From positions 26,255,501-26,319,500 of the forward strand of contig NC_053415.1 of the NCBI RefSeq assembly GCF_016859285.1: DNA of 64,000 nt. The letters run 5' to 3'. The stretch's first letter is position 1, and each line of letters opens with the position of its first letter. Below are positions 26,360-40,600 of this stretch, in pieces. The DNA comes from Xiphias gladius (taxonomy: Eukaryota > Chordata > Actinopteri > Istiophoriformes > Xiphiidae). The translations under genes and the position numbers were made by a program. A model generated the notes under the pieces. That model ran no database searches, was not told the origin of the DNA, and worked only from the letters and a program-made list of their open reading frames with translations.

Positions 26360-29300
26360 TTTTTTTTTTTAATGTTCCTTTTTTTTGTTGCTGAAAACAG
26401 CTGCCTGCGCTTGGAAACAGATCCAAATAGCGCGGTGAGAGGGAACCCAACGATACAGTTGCTGGCCGTAAAACCGAAACAACGAGCTATAACACTCTAA
26501 AGTTCCCTGCAGAGCTGCAGAGTCGGGCGATAATTGTCTGTAGGTGGAAAAGAGATCCTGCAACCCTGAAATGAGACCCCCCCCCCCCACGCTTCATGCA
26601 TGTGGCTTGAGTAAACAAAGGGATTTACCTCTGCACTGACAAGCACATGCTCCCTCACTGGCTTCCCACTCGCCAACACTGTAAACAATAGCCTACTCTG
26701 CGACCAAGCCAAAAGAAAGGGACGGACGTTCTGAATTTCTAGGCATAAGTGTTGTTTTTCTTGACACTGTTGTTGTGATCTGCCCTATTTGGTCTTATCT
26801 GCTATAACATTCTTTGAAAGTGCTGATTCGTACCGGAACAACTGGTGGAAATAATCTTCCTGACTAGATTTTTTTTTTTTTTTACTTGTTTTGAGAAGAG
26901 ACTTGTAGGGTCTTTAAATAACAATTTCAAATGTCTTGCACACAAGCAGGTCTCACGGACAGGTCTGCAGATCTTCGTCAGATAAACGTTGTAAACAAGG
27001 TGCCTACAAATGATCCACAATCTGCAGGACTCTCTGGTTCCTTCAGTGGGACCTAAGAACATAAAAAATGGGAGGATCATTTTTGCAGCGATAGAATTGT
27101 TAAGAGCTGAAAACCACACAATGATAAAATTGCTCTAGTAATATTAATTTGAATGAACTCAGACAGTCTTGAGTTTCAAGGTGACCAGTATCTGCTTTGG
27201 CTTGAGTAGCCAAGCCATTTCTTTTTTTTTTTTTTCATCAGGGATCTGTAACTTCCAGTCACCAGTTGATTTACAACTTTCTCAGTTAGACTCTACATAA
27301 TTCACTGTTCATGAAAAATATGTCCCGTAGAAAACCAGGAGGGTCGGGAAGCATGCAGTGTCTTGTTGAGCCCCCTCCGAAAACTCTCTCCGTGTATTTA
27401 TTTGTGCTCTGAGGGAGGGATGATAGATCGAGACCTCAGCTTTAACGGGGGCGTAATTAAATACTTTCATTTGATAGTGATTTATTATCCTTCCACTCAC
27501 AAGATTCAGCTGATGAAAAGTGTGTTTGGAAAAGAAAATCCAATTGATTTAGGGACAAATCCTGGATAGCAATCTTCGTCCTATGGGGTGTGATTTATGA
27601 ATGAGGAGAAGCACCGGGTCACGCTAGATTTACCGATTTAAACACAGGTTCCCGTCCTGCTCTGATTTACTGTTTGAGAGAATGACAACCCCACAAAAAG
27701 AAACCCAACAAAAAAACCCACAAAAAACAAAACAAAGCAAAACATAACAAAATCTGGGCAAGAGACAACACAGCAATATCTTTCCCAGTTTCTTATTTTC
27801 TGTCAAACACACGCACACACGCACACAGTCACACCAGGCCAGAGGCTGAAATAAATAACTTAAATCCCCCCTGTCCTCAGTAAGGGAGAGGACAGCGTTT
27901 GGCTCGTCCTCGCCGCCTGCATTGAGCAACAATTACGCGGGGTGATTTAGCTGCTGCCCCCTGGGCTCTTCCGAAGATGAAACGGGCTCCTTTGGCTTCT
28001 GCTGTCCGGGTTAACAAATGGAGACTCTGCCCTGAGGTGGCAGCTGAGGTGCTAACTCTCCAGCTAACTGCAAAGTGTTGACACAGGAGCCTTTCTGTTG
28101 AAGCCGCTGCCGTCGTTCAGAACCGTGTTCAACAGACGGATTCGCTCTAAGCTCCGCTCGTCACCGGTGGGGATTATTGGGCCCTCTCAGTATAAACCCG
28201 GTACAATCCAACGCGTTCGGATGTGTTACAACTCCACCGCACCGGTGTAACTTGGTGGCTTTCTCACGTGCCGGCGGGTGAGGCTGCGGGTCGGCGCCAG
28301 CACCGTGACTCCCCCGTGCCACTAGTGCATCCCTGAACAGTTTAGCAGAAGTCGACATGAACTCGCTTTTGTGTGAGTGATCAGAGAAACACGACAGCAG
28401 GGCTTTCGGCTGGTTTCACAACCTCTTGCAGCTTTCCTGGAGGGCCCTGAATATGGCTCCCTGTTTTTTTTTCCTGCTGATTATGTTTCTGAACCTACTT
28501 ATGACTTGGCTGGATAGCTACGGTTCATTTCTGTATTTTTGTTCCAGTAAATACTCATTCCAAGAGTTAGTTAAACGTGCTGGCGAGGCTCTTTCACATC
28601 GAATAGCTGAGTTATGAGAGGAGGAGCGGGTGCAGTTTGAGGTTGCAGCTAAATCTGTACACGCTCCCGAACACGTGCTCAAGTGGCTCAGGCGGTTTCT
28701 ACCGTGTGCCGTTGCACGTGTGTTGAACAACAAAGCTGAGAAGCACCTCGGCAGTCCAGGGGAAAGTTCTCACCGTCGGCCAGGTGAGCTGCGGGGATGT
28801 TTCCTGCCTCGGGGTCCAGTTCCCGTGGAAATCTGCTCACGCCGAGACCGGGCCTTAACGACAGGGTGCTGTCGCTGGCCCGAAGCGAAACTGTGACCCA
28901 CCTTTCTAACATGGCCAAGGGGCGTGTAGCATCAGCGGGGTGCGAGGAGAAGTAGAGAAAGGTAAACCCACTCTCCTCCGAAAATGCCGGAGGTCGCGAT
29001 GACGGTGAAAGGCGGGACCACGGACGAGAAAGGCAGAGAAAGGTACAACAGACGGTGGACGGACACAAGTGGACAGTAGCTGAGAAAAGGAGACGCGCTC
29101 AGATAGAGGAAGAGGGTGGGGAAGAGGAGCTTAGCAGGGCGGAGGAGGGGAAGCCGAGGGAAGACAGGGAGGGATGGGAAGAGAAGTGAAAGCAGGAGGA
29201 GAGATTAGAGAAGCCAGCATCTGATGGAACTTCAGTATTTTTAATATCTTCTGTCTGCTAAAATAATGTTTACTCGTCCAGGATTTATTGGGATTTACAC

Positions 29301-32300
29301 AGACTCTGTGGCCTGATATTTCATGTGATGGGTTGTAAACACCGGAGCATATTTTGTGCACAGCAGGCTATATTATAATTTAAGTAGGTTTCAGTCTGTG
29401 AAATTTTCACTGAGCTGCTGTGTATTTTTTCCTTTTCTTTCGCACATCACCGTATCCCTCTCTTTGCACCGACCTTCCCGGAGGAAGTTTCAAGTGCCCC
29501 CAGGATTTTACACAGACTGATACAAAAGCATAGAGAGAAACCAGCGGCAACTCGGAAAATAGAGAGTCAATCCAAACACTAATTCAATTCCTAGGAAAAT
29601 GCAGTAAAAGCAGTAAAGTGAATTATATGCAAATTGTAGACAATTGCCAGTGTCATCTTACAGCTTCATGCCGCGTGAGTCTCTCGGCAGACTCCCCTCG
29701 GCCCGTCCTCTTTTCCCTCCTCACAAAGTAGAACCAGGACGTCGCGCGGCGCTATCGCAGAAATTACCGCAACAGCTGCATCAAAACAGGGTTTAGCTTC
29801 TTGATGTGGGGTTGAATGGCGAGGCCCGCCTGGCTGGGTTGTTGATCAGCACTGTGAGAGGCTCCGTGTGTTCCTAAAGATCGTGGTTTGGCTGTGATGG
29901 AACAGAAATCCGTGGAGGCCAGTTTGTCTTTCACTGCCTCAGCAGTAATCCCCCCCCCTCCCAAACCTCCAGTATCCCTGACTGAGTGCTGGATATTGAA
30001 TACTGATATTAATCGGTTCACAGAGAGTCACTGTCCCTGCTCTTAAAAGTGGTAAAAACAGTTCCTTCTGCCTCGTCAGCCTCTGGTTCTCTACAACCTG
30101 GGCCTCGTTTGTGGTTTTTTGTAGCTGGTGTCCGTTGGTTATGATAATGATGTCAGACAAACACGCAGGAAGAAAACAAGTCGACGCTAAAGTCTCGCAT
30201 CGGGAGGAAGACCGAAAGCGACTGCACCTCTGATGTTGATTATAATCCCTCGGTGCGCGCGGAAACTGCGGGTGTTTCCACGACTAAGGAAAATGCAGTA
30301 GTTCAAAGTTGAAACAGGATGTTGTTTGATAAACTGTTTGGAAGACAGTTTGCGCCGTTTGCCTTTGTTTATTCTCTCAGTTAAATTCCGATAACCTGAG
30401 GGCTTGTACGACTGTCGGACTGTCTCTGGCCCCGTCTCCTGTCCTCGTTCGTCTCTTCCTTATTGTAATGGAACTCTACGTCGTCATATGACACAAAAGA
30501 AAAAAAGTGCGACGTGCGAGTTAGGTTACTTCCATCAGGTTGTGTTTTTTTTTTTAAAAACAAAGTTTTCATTCATGGATTTTTAACATATAGTCACAGC
30601 AGCAGACACATTCGACACAAAGGTATCATCAAAGCAACAAAATACCCTTTCCAGAAATACATACTTTTATATATATATATATATATAAGAATAAATGAGC
30701 TTCTGTGTCTTCTTTTTAGTGATGTTGCCCCATTTCCAAGTCTTAGCAATGAGGTGGGTGGGTAAACTATCAGAGCTGATGGAAACAACTGGAGGTCGCC
30801 GTTATGGTTGAGACACCCCAGCATCCCCGCTTTGATTTGCTGCCTGTCACATCCCTTTCTCTCCCCACATGTTTCCGTTCTGTTTCTCTACTGTTCTCTC
30901 TCACCTACAAAAATCCCATCCGAGCTGTAATCCTTTGGAATTATCCTCCCTTTTTTTTTTTTTATCCTGCCGCCGCCAGCGGACAGCTCGCTCGCTGCGG
31001 GACGAGAGGAAGTTCGAGGGAAAGGCTCCGTTCGGTTTGTTGTGGAGCCGGTTACGGGCAGCTAATAAGATGCAGAAAGACGGAAGGATAAATGGAAGGA
31101 AATGGAGAGAGAGCAACAGATGGGAACCAGACAGGCTGGACGGACAATAGGAAGGAGGGCCGTGACAGCACGGGGCCATCTGGGCTTCGCCTGCCACGGA
31201 CACACACACACTCACACACTCACGCGTATAGTTTAGGTCAGCAGAGGGTTACACCGTGTGTGTCCCGAGGTTACGCACACATCGCACGGCTATCGCATGG
31301 AGGAAGTTATTTGTAGCGCTCGTCAGACTCGCCGTCACTGCCTCACGACATCTTTTTGGGAACGAGCACTGTGGGAAGTTTATGTCAGACGCACAGGATT
31401 CCTGGACTCGGTCGCCGCGTTTTCTCTCGGCGATGCCGCTCCCGTCACATGTGCAGCACTCCAGTGACTCATCGGGGTGGAAATGTTGGGTCAGGCTCAC
31501 CGATGACCCGCCGACGAACTGTGCGCACCGACTCAGAGTCTCTCTACGAACCGGTCACTCTGCCACGTAGGCGTCCGGCATGATTCACATCTGGCTATTT
31601 TCAGCTGTTGATCTACCAAATCTGAGCGTGGGTTTTCCTCCTGTTCGGGCCACTCCTGATGCAAAACATTAGACTTGAACGCGATCAAACATTAGTCTGA
31701 CTAATCGCCCTCTCCTTCTCCACGTCTCCATCGGGTGTTTCTCTTTCTGCTGTCAACTGTCCGCTAAAGCGGAAATGTTGCGTTACAGCACGCCAGTGTC
31801 ACGGTTTCTCCTCCTTCCAGTTGGACCCCGCCGGGCTCCGAGGAACAGCAGGCAGCTGTGTCTACAGCCTGTCAGGGGATTCGGCAGGCCCGCGGCCCAG
31901 CGTCATCGCCCCTTCTCCCCAGCATACGCCGACATTTGCCCATTTCGCGTGCCACGTGCTGCTATACCAGAGTAGTTAGACAAAGTCAAAACGAGTAGCA
32001 AAATAAAACATGGCAGCCACAGCTGGGCATGTACATGTTGCTTTGCTTTATTCGGTCGTCAAACATTTTCCCGGGGTCTCCCAGCGTCTGGCATCTATAC
32101 TAGGGATTCTCCTGGAGAGGCTCTTTCATCAGTCTTTGTGTTTGTTTCTAGTTTTGGCTAAATGGCCACCGGCTACTGCCATGGGCAGTAAAATCGGAGC
32201 GTCTTACCCCTTTAACGAAGACAAGACAACAACCACCGCGCCGGTATTCGAGAGGGGAAAGGCTCTCATGAAGCTTTGACCGCGGGCCAGCGGCTAATAT

Positions 32301-35300
32301 CTGAACTAAACGACCAGTTTCCCACTGGTGAATAGCGTTGATTTTAACAACCGACTAGTAGTTATGACTCGGAAACTTGGAAAAGCTCTGATATATTTGA
32401 TTTAGCACTTGATGATTTGGACGTGCTTGAAAACCAAAGAAGCGCCGATGTCTCGTGTCAGTCAGAGTCCGTCCTTTGGGGCAATTAAACCCAGTTTTAG
32501 TGGATAATGTGCAACATTGTCAATGCGTCGTGTTTTTAACCCTCTCATGACCAACTCATAAACACGGGAACCTCTCCCTTTGCTATCCCCAACCAATATC
32601 ACGTGGCTGTCACGTTCATGTCACGTGGAATGGAGCTGGAGAGCAGCATATTTAATACCAGCTTAGATAAAGCCCACTTTTTTTTTTTTAGGAAAACCAC
32701 AAATTCTGACTTGAGTCATTATATAATGTTACATTATTATTACTTGAGTGTCTACGTGTATTTACATTACGGAGACTTGCAGTTACTGTAACTCCCACAG
32801 GACATAAGACTCCTGAAGAAACTAGGAAAATCTTTTTTTTTTGTTGTTAAAACGATAAATTGTTTTTAATTTTACGTTACACCGCTTCGCCAAGTGGATC
32901 AATCCAAAGATTACATACATTTTCAAATTGCTCACGTTTTCCCCGATGTATACACACTGGGAAGGTTTTTTTTTTGTATTGTTTTTTTTTGTTGTGTTTT
33001 TTTAAGGGCGCCTCAACAAGCGGAGTTGGGGATCGAACCATCAGCCCCACGATGGAGCGCGAGCGACAGCTGCCCACAGCAGATTACGGCCAGTTATCAA
33101 AAGAACGGTCAAACCCAGTGAAGCAAGTGGAACAGAGGAAAGCAGGTAGGACTTTATACGTCAGAATGATTACAGCTGTTACATAACTGTCAGACTTGTT
33201 CTGTTGTCATAACACCCTCTGTTATGTTTTGCCCAGTTTTGAAATGTTAATCTTTTTTTTTGTTTTCTTCTTTTTTTTTCCAGTGTACACAGTCGACTTT
33301 GGTTCTTAGTTACAAAACAAGCCAAAGAGTCACGTGTCACATTTTTTCCCTTAAGAAATGAGTCTTTAGAAAACCATGCAGCAACTGGCTCGGAGCTTTC
33401 TATTCAGCTGCACGAACGTCGGCGGCGCTAAATTCACCGCTGTGTCAGCTCCAACGCACCCACGCACGGTCCAGACTCTGAGTGTGTGTGTGTGTGTGTG
33501 TGAAGCAACTGCCTGCTCAGAAGAGTGTGACCTAATTCCCAAGGTGGAGATGAGGCTAAATGTCATCACGCTCGCACTGTTTCCATTCGTAAACTTTGTG
33601 ACATTAACCCAGACACAGGGAGGTGTATTTATTAGTATTAACAAACACTAACCGGCCAATGTTGCATCCTCCTGTGCTGCTTCTACAATTCAGGGCCGAG
33701 ACATTATCTCGGGCCAAGATAATACAGCTGCTCCAGTCTAGGAGGGGTCACGTATGCCGTCAGTCAGGTCAGAGATAAGTCAGTCTGATAGTGAAGATGG
33801 AGATCATAATGGATGTGACTGTATGAGTCAGACAGGGGCAGTAATGGTGACCTCCGTGACAGCTGAACCTGCCTGTCATCCCCCTCGGCCGAGTCTGGAC
33901 TCCGTCATGGTGTTGGAAGCTTCGGAGTTCAGAGGTCCTCGCAGCAGGCTGCTCACTGTGCATATGAAGCATAGACTTTGACTGAACTGTACCCCTTTGG
34001 TGAATAAGACCAATGCGGTCGTAACTTCTGCCTTTGACGGCGCTGTGATTGAACTCCCCAAATAATCCGACTGAATGTAATTTCAGACCATCTCTCATCT
34101 TCTTTTCATCTCGTCTCTTTTCATCTCGGAAATCCTTGAACCTTTAGCATCTGACAAATTACTAGGTGGCCATACTTCTAATAATCTTTATGATCCCTTT
34201 CTGTCAGGGCTTCAACCACTTCACAGCGCCGAAAACCCTTTAACCAGTGCAGATACACTAATTGCACTGGGGGCTTGGACTCTTATTCACACACATGGAC
34301 AAATCGAATCTAAAGCTCACCGCGCTCTCCTGTCTTTTGCCTGTGGGAGGAAATGGGAGACGCCAAACAAAAGCCCCTGTGAACACCAGGAAAGAGGAAG
34401 AGCTGAACCAAGCTTTGGGTCCCCCGTCCGTCACGCGCTAACAGCCAGGTGAACAGACTAAAGACGGGGACATCAGAACGGGTCCACGTGCACCTACTGT
34501 GTGAACATGGTAAACAGGCACAGACATGCCCACGCGTACAGTTTGTGCAAATATACAGCTGCCGTCTACGCACAGCCACGGTGTTTGTGCTGCGTACGCT
34601 GCACGTCGCGAGTACACATGTGTGCAGACCGACGTGAAAACACACGCACACTCCCTGCTCTGCCGGGACATCTGGACACCAGCGATGTGAAGACGTAGTG
34701 GAAAGCTGAACCCGATATTTGGCTCCGTGTAGCCCCGTCTCTCTGTGATGTGGACACACATCTGCGTGTCTCTGCCCAGCCTATTCATGGAGCAACCAGC
34801 ACAGCAGCAGGGTGGGGGCTCCCATGGGAATCCCTCTCGATGTAAAGGCTGACACGTGGTTCCTTTGTCCTTCCGTCCACTTCTTCCCTCTTTCACCCTG
34901 GCTGTCCGCCTCTACAGGCCCCTGTTATTCCTGCTGTTGTTCCCGTACTGTCCTCTGTCCATCCCTCCACCTCACTTTGTCCTCTTGCCGTACTCCTACT
35001 TTCCCACACTTCCAGCCCTGTGCTTATACAGGCTTTCCTCTGCCAAGGCCAACACTTCTACAGGACTGCCAGAGGCTGCCAAAAAGATGCCCACTGCTGC
35101 CTGGGGGAAGGCTGGTTTAGAAGAAAGCCCCCCCCCCAGTCCTCAGGGGATCATGTGTTGTGTCAACACGGTCTCTCATACCAGCGCCAGCTGCCCAGCC
35201 TGGGGCGGGAGCCCTCCAAACACCCTACCCGTGGTGCAGAGCGGCGCAGATAGGTGCACTCGCAGTGGGAAAGCGCCCACAGCTTCCCCTCTGCCAACTG

Positions 35301-36880
35301 CGGTGGAGAAACAACATGGAGACAGGTCTCCATGCCAGCTTCCTGCCATCAGATTAGCGAACTGGCATGCAGCGACAGTGCTCGCCGGATCCACAGACCG
35401 TGAACGGCAGCCATGCACAGCTGTGAGGGACTCTCAGCTAGCGGGCTGTGGTCTCATCGGAAAACTTCATGCCAGATAAAATCAGAGGCCGCATCACGCG
35501 AACCAGCACTGACCGATGGAAAGGAGGTGCATCATTTCTTCCTTCACATGCAGTTACCAGCCAAGTGGGGACACAGAAACCACATGAAGATCTACAAAGT
35601 TTAAAGGGCTACTCCGGCAATTTTACACATGAGAATCGGTTTACTGGCCATGAGAAGCACCACTGATTTCTGAAGCAGAAATATACACGATGTCAGCAGG
35701 GCTGCCTCGGCTTTGACACTAAAACTTTATCACAGAAAGCCCGTGTTACAAACCTGTAGCCTGGAATCGGAAAATTGGCTTTTGCCAGGCAGGGAGAAAA
35801 TGTAGGGTCCAGCATTGTTGGCCTCTTGAGCCATACTAGGCACTAAAGGTCAGGATATCTTGGCCTGGTTTCCACTGAGTCTTGTTTTGATCCCGCTCTT
35901 GCAAATAAGCAAACTCTATAAACCTGTTTGATTGTGGTCCCAGGTCCGGTCTGTCTGCACCTGCTGCGCTGCTACCACAGAACCAATATGGAAGCGTATC
36001 TGCCCACGGCGAGTGACCTTTGACCCCCGGTGGTCAGCAGACGGAGGGGTGCCTCTGACATAAGATTTGCTCGGCCACACCTGCTGCCGGGCCAGGAAGG
36101 GGTCACACCCTCCACTCCCTCCACCTCTGGAAATAGACCCTGTTGCTACAGAAATTGCAGAAGTCCCTGCATTGTCGACTGGTTGATTAATGAGCACAGA
36201 AGGCAAGAGACTTGTAATATCTATTTCAGTGTGTCTGCGTGTGTGTCTGGGTGTGTGTCGTTGCGTGCACGAGTTTACATTCTTGGGAGGAAGTGAATGT
36301 CCAGCCTCTTCCTGCACTATTCCACGCGGTCTGTTTTGGTGAGTCTTTGTCTTTGCCACGCGCCACGAAAATAAAGAAAAATAAATAAATTTGGCAGTGT
36401 CGCGTGGCTCCGTTCGCGGCACTGGGGAGACGGGGAGAGGGCCGCACCAGGGAAGCGGCGTCGGTGTCGGTGGGTTAATTAAGTGCTGAGGTGGTGAGGA
36501 GCCAGCTGTCATTCAAAGATCCCCACTGTGCCCACCGCCCCGATTCAGCCACGACCTCTGCAAGAAAATCAGCACCTACTTGTGTGATTTGATTTCAGTG
36601 CCGATACAAGGCCTTTTGCATTTTGCTGCGGAGCACACACCGAAGAAGTCGAAAATTCAGTGTGAAACAGGCCATTGCATTTAACTCAGGGTCATTCTGT
36701 TATTCTGTAACGCATGGAGCAGAATGTGCAACAACTAGGCAATCACGAGAGAGAACCTGAAGCTGAACGGAAATGCACATTAAAACCAGATTAGAGTCTC
36801 GTCACGGAAACGACCTGACCCAAGCCCGGAAAGGCAAAAGTTTCAAGCCCAAAATAAAGACAGGAGGCATGTGTTTCTAA
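26360..36880. other. Intergenic, no gene seen
   Basis: Over 10 kb between the convergent 3' ends of VWA8 and RGCC without an exon I can support. It includes a purine-rich stretch near 29100-29215, an (AT)n run near 30668-30687 and a GC-rich interval around 34400-35470. The 207-codon frame at 34856-35479 has low-complexity hydrophobic and proline-rich composition and no recognised motif. Unannotated noncoding RNAs are possible. Confidence 0.5.
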
Positions 36881-36884
36881 AAGA

Positions 36885-37607
36885 ACAATATTTCATACTT
36901 TAATATTGTCTCTGGCAGGCATTAGCTGTATTAAATACACATATTGCTTTCCAGTTTTTCAGTTCACGTTTAAACCTGTAACCAACTTTACTCCGGTCAA
37001 CTTGTGTCAAATCTTAACCTGACTGTCCTGTTAATACCAAGGTAAATAGAATTTGGAACAATTATTATTAACATAAGATACAAAAATATATTTCACTAAA
37101 AAAAAAAAGACAGATCAATTTACAATAAGAAGCTCTATAAAATTACAAATATATTTCTATTATAAAAAGCCGTTTTTAAATACGCTTTCCAGCCCAGGTT
37201 CTGGATGAGGGAGTGTAACCCGGTCTGCGTGGTGGGGTGATTCGTGATTCGGACGATAAATGTTCCAGTGACTCTTTGTAGCATACATTCCCCGCTGGCA
37301 TTCTTCCCAACTTTTCGCGGAGTCCGTTACCTCGTGGCTGCTGGGTGTTCTTGTCCTCAGATTCCCCCGCTACGCTCATTTTGACCCTTCTCGCAGTCCC
37401 CTCGCGGCCCAGTAACCGGGTGGCCCGGGGTTAAGAGAGCACTGCCGGATTGGCTTTAGGAGAGCGCCGGCAAAGACCCCATGTCGTGGTGGAGCCACGA
37501 GGCGGCGGCTGCTGTGCCATCCAGCTGTGTCGTGTTGGGTGGTTTTCAGTGTGGGGGGTGGGCGCGTGTTCCAAGGGGAGTCCAGACATCCACTGGGAGC
37601 CTCCGTG
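36885..37607 (-). other. RGCC 3' UTR (inferred)
   Basis: Minus-strand sequence after the RGCC stop. It becomes AT-rich from about 37160 downward and has an ATTAAA hexamer at 36899-36904, a plausible polyadenylation signal. The UTR length is inferred. Confidence 0.45.
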
Positions 37608-40600
37608 TCACATGCCTAAGGACAGACAGAGACAGACAGACAGACCTGATTAGAGCAGGACTCCCTGGCTCCTCAGTCGCCGGCGCTATTCTCAGAGCGG
37701 CGGTTTTGCAGACTGGTCATCGTAAACGCTGGTGGCCCTAATAGACGGGCCACTCTCCAGGGCTGACGGGGGGGGGCTGGCCGACCGCCTGTCTGGCTGG
37801 TTGAACGTCCAGCTCCTGCCCAGAGACGCCCGTGAGCTGTGAAAGGCGGACCCTTCAGTGGTCAGGCCACAGGACCGAGCGGGGCGGTGGAAGGGAAAAA
37901 CATGCGAATATTTAAGGTGTCTCACCTCCCACGTCTGTCCCATTCCATTCTTGACATTTACAGTTGGAATTTCAGCCTTTTTTTTTTTTTTTCCCCCCCA
38001 GGTTTGCCCCAGCACACATTCCTTATACGCTGATGCAAGTTCCAACACTCACAAGCCCCGTAGTAAAGAAGAGGTCCAACACAAATTAGCCATGTATGTC
38101 TATTACCCGTGACGCCCTGCAAGCTACTGAGTGATGCCCCAGGGCCATGTACATAAGCTGGGCTCCGTGTCTCGGATGCGCCACGTAGACATGGAAAAGG
38201 GAAACGGGGACAAAAGGATGGGACAAGGTAGGAAACCCGGAGTTCTATGTGGCGTTGGCAGCACTTTGTGTTTTTTCAAAGGGTGACGGAGTGAAAAGGG
38301 ATACGCCGGCTTTCTCCCCGGGGTAACCCCCCCCCTGAGGCCTCACGGTCCACGTAGCAGGCCCCCGGCCACTTCATGGTCCCGACGCACCATTGTTCCT
38401 TAGAAAACCTAAGGGGAGGGGCCGCCGTGTCGCTTTCTGAGTGGTCGTTAACAAAGCCAATTCATCAAGGGTCCTGACAGCGAGGTCGCATTAGCACTTA
38501 CTCTCCAATGTCCTGTCAAGGTCGGCGATGAAGTCCTCCAGTTCCTTGGTGTCGCCGAGTTTCGCTGCAAGGGAGGAGGACAGGGAGATTGAGACGAGGA
38601 CAGTGGGGAGTTCTATTGAAAGCATCTTTCATCGACAGCAGACATTAGACAGCGGGCTGACGGTTCTATCTGTGTCTCCTGTGTCTTCCAGTAACATGAT
38701 TCATACTTTGTAACCCATCTCACTTTGAACCATGTCTCACTACAGAAGTCCTGGCTCGGTCTGCAGCACAGGTCAAACCTGGAATTTTTAAATTTCTTCC
38801 TTTTGACGTTTTGCATCACAGACATTCAGACGTGTGTGTGTTTAAGCGTGAGGGGCGCGGCTCACGTTTCGGTGACATGAGGCGAGGGGCGCCGGCGGCG
38901 GCAGGGGAGAGCACCGTGGGGGAATTCAGCCGCTCGTCGCTGAAGCTGAAGCTGTTCCTGTTCAAAGACTCCGCACCTGTCGGAGAGAGACAAATTAGAT
39001 TAGGTGAGTGTTCACTCTTTACACACACACACATCTGCTCTCAGTGTGTCATCATAGCGTTCTCCTCTAACGACAGCCTTCCTCTGGGGCCCGTCACACA
39101 CGCGCATGTGCCGGACACTTGTATACACAAACAGGGGGGGGGGGCGCGCTGACCTCTGAGCAGAAATGGTCACTGTGCGTTTCCAGCGGCAGGAGCTTCC
39201 ACTCTGCTTCACCGGACCCCTCCCGGGCAGATAAAAACCGCGCGTGAGTTCAATTCAGCGGCGAGCAGCGACAGCACGTTCGGCCGGGCAGGGGAGCGTC
39301 TGGGGACCCGGACCCGGACCCTGCTCTCCTTTTCGCCAGTTTTCGCTCTCCTCCGTGCCACCCACGTCCCTACACAGGGGGCCTCATAAACGATCTAATG
39401 GCCACTTTGACTCTGCCAGATCATCGTTCGAGCCCCCACCTGACACGACACCAAGTTTCACCGTTCGTTTGTCCGGTAAGAAGTGAAGGAACTGGCTTTT
39501 CTGCCGCTTGGTTCCTGCACCACTGGAGAGTATTCGGTTTGTGTGCTTGGCTTCAAACGTCGTTCGCGTCGCTCACCAGCGTCGTAAAAGCATCGGCCTT
39601 GCTGAAAACTACACCTGTGCGAGCGTGAAGTAAGCGCGCGCGGCAGAGCCAAGATGAGGCGGCGCTCGGGGCCTCCCGTGTCCGTCTCTCCCTCCTCTCC
39701 GCGGGGCTGCTGCGGACCTTACCGGCGTCTCAGCTCTCCCTTCTCCGACCCGCGCCACTCACAGCGTGAGGGAGGAGACGCCGCACGCGACGGGGGAGCG
39801 CCCAGGCTCGCGCACACAGCTCTGGCCTTAACACCAGCGTTTGACCTGGACAGGAAACACCTCCAATTCAATTCCGTTTTCATTTCTACTCTTTTCTTGT
39901 TCTCACCTTTCACACTCTCCCCGTTCTACCTTCTTGCCCCCCCCCTCTGGGACGGATCTGGGAAGCTTTTGTCATTTGTCTGCACCTTCAACAGTCCATC
40001 CATCCATCAGGCTGCGACACAATAGGTGGACAGGTCCCTCTTCACTAGACCGCCATGGAGAAGACGGAGCTCACGCAGGAATCCGATCCCCTTGAGCCAA
40101 TCGGCGAGCTCGTGAGCAGCACGGACACAGGTCCGAACACCTGACGCTGCTCGCTGCGAGCTCCTCCGGGTTAACCCTGTGGTAATTATAGCAACTCTAG
40201 CTGTGCCGGTAAACATCCCGGGCACTGATGATGCCCTCACAAGAACCACCGCGACCTCAGTTATTGTGCAGTTACCGAATTACTTTCTCAAAGGGAGAGA
40301 AATCGGCGGGAGAAGTGGCCGAGTGTATGTTTTATCTTACGCATTTTTAAAAGCACCGGAGGCCGATTCGCCCTCGGGAGTCTACCGCGCATGTGACCGG
40401 AGGGCGGACATCCTTCTCTCCACACTTCAACGGGTCCACAGATCAGGTTTCCAGGAGTCTGACGACCACAGAGCTCTTTTCACATCTTCCCTCCCACTCA
40501 CGAGGAGCAGGGACGTTTTAGGGAAATCGAATCTGGGCTCGTGGGGACCTGAAACATATTTTCCCCGTCCCCTTTGGGTTAGGGCCTGCCCGGGGCCAGA

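Noticed and set aside
34856..35479. 207-codon plus-strand ORF
   Set aside because: Low-complexity hydrophobic and Pro/Ser-rich start, no recognised motif, several overlapping ORFs in other frames, no splice or homology support.
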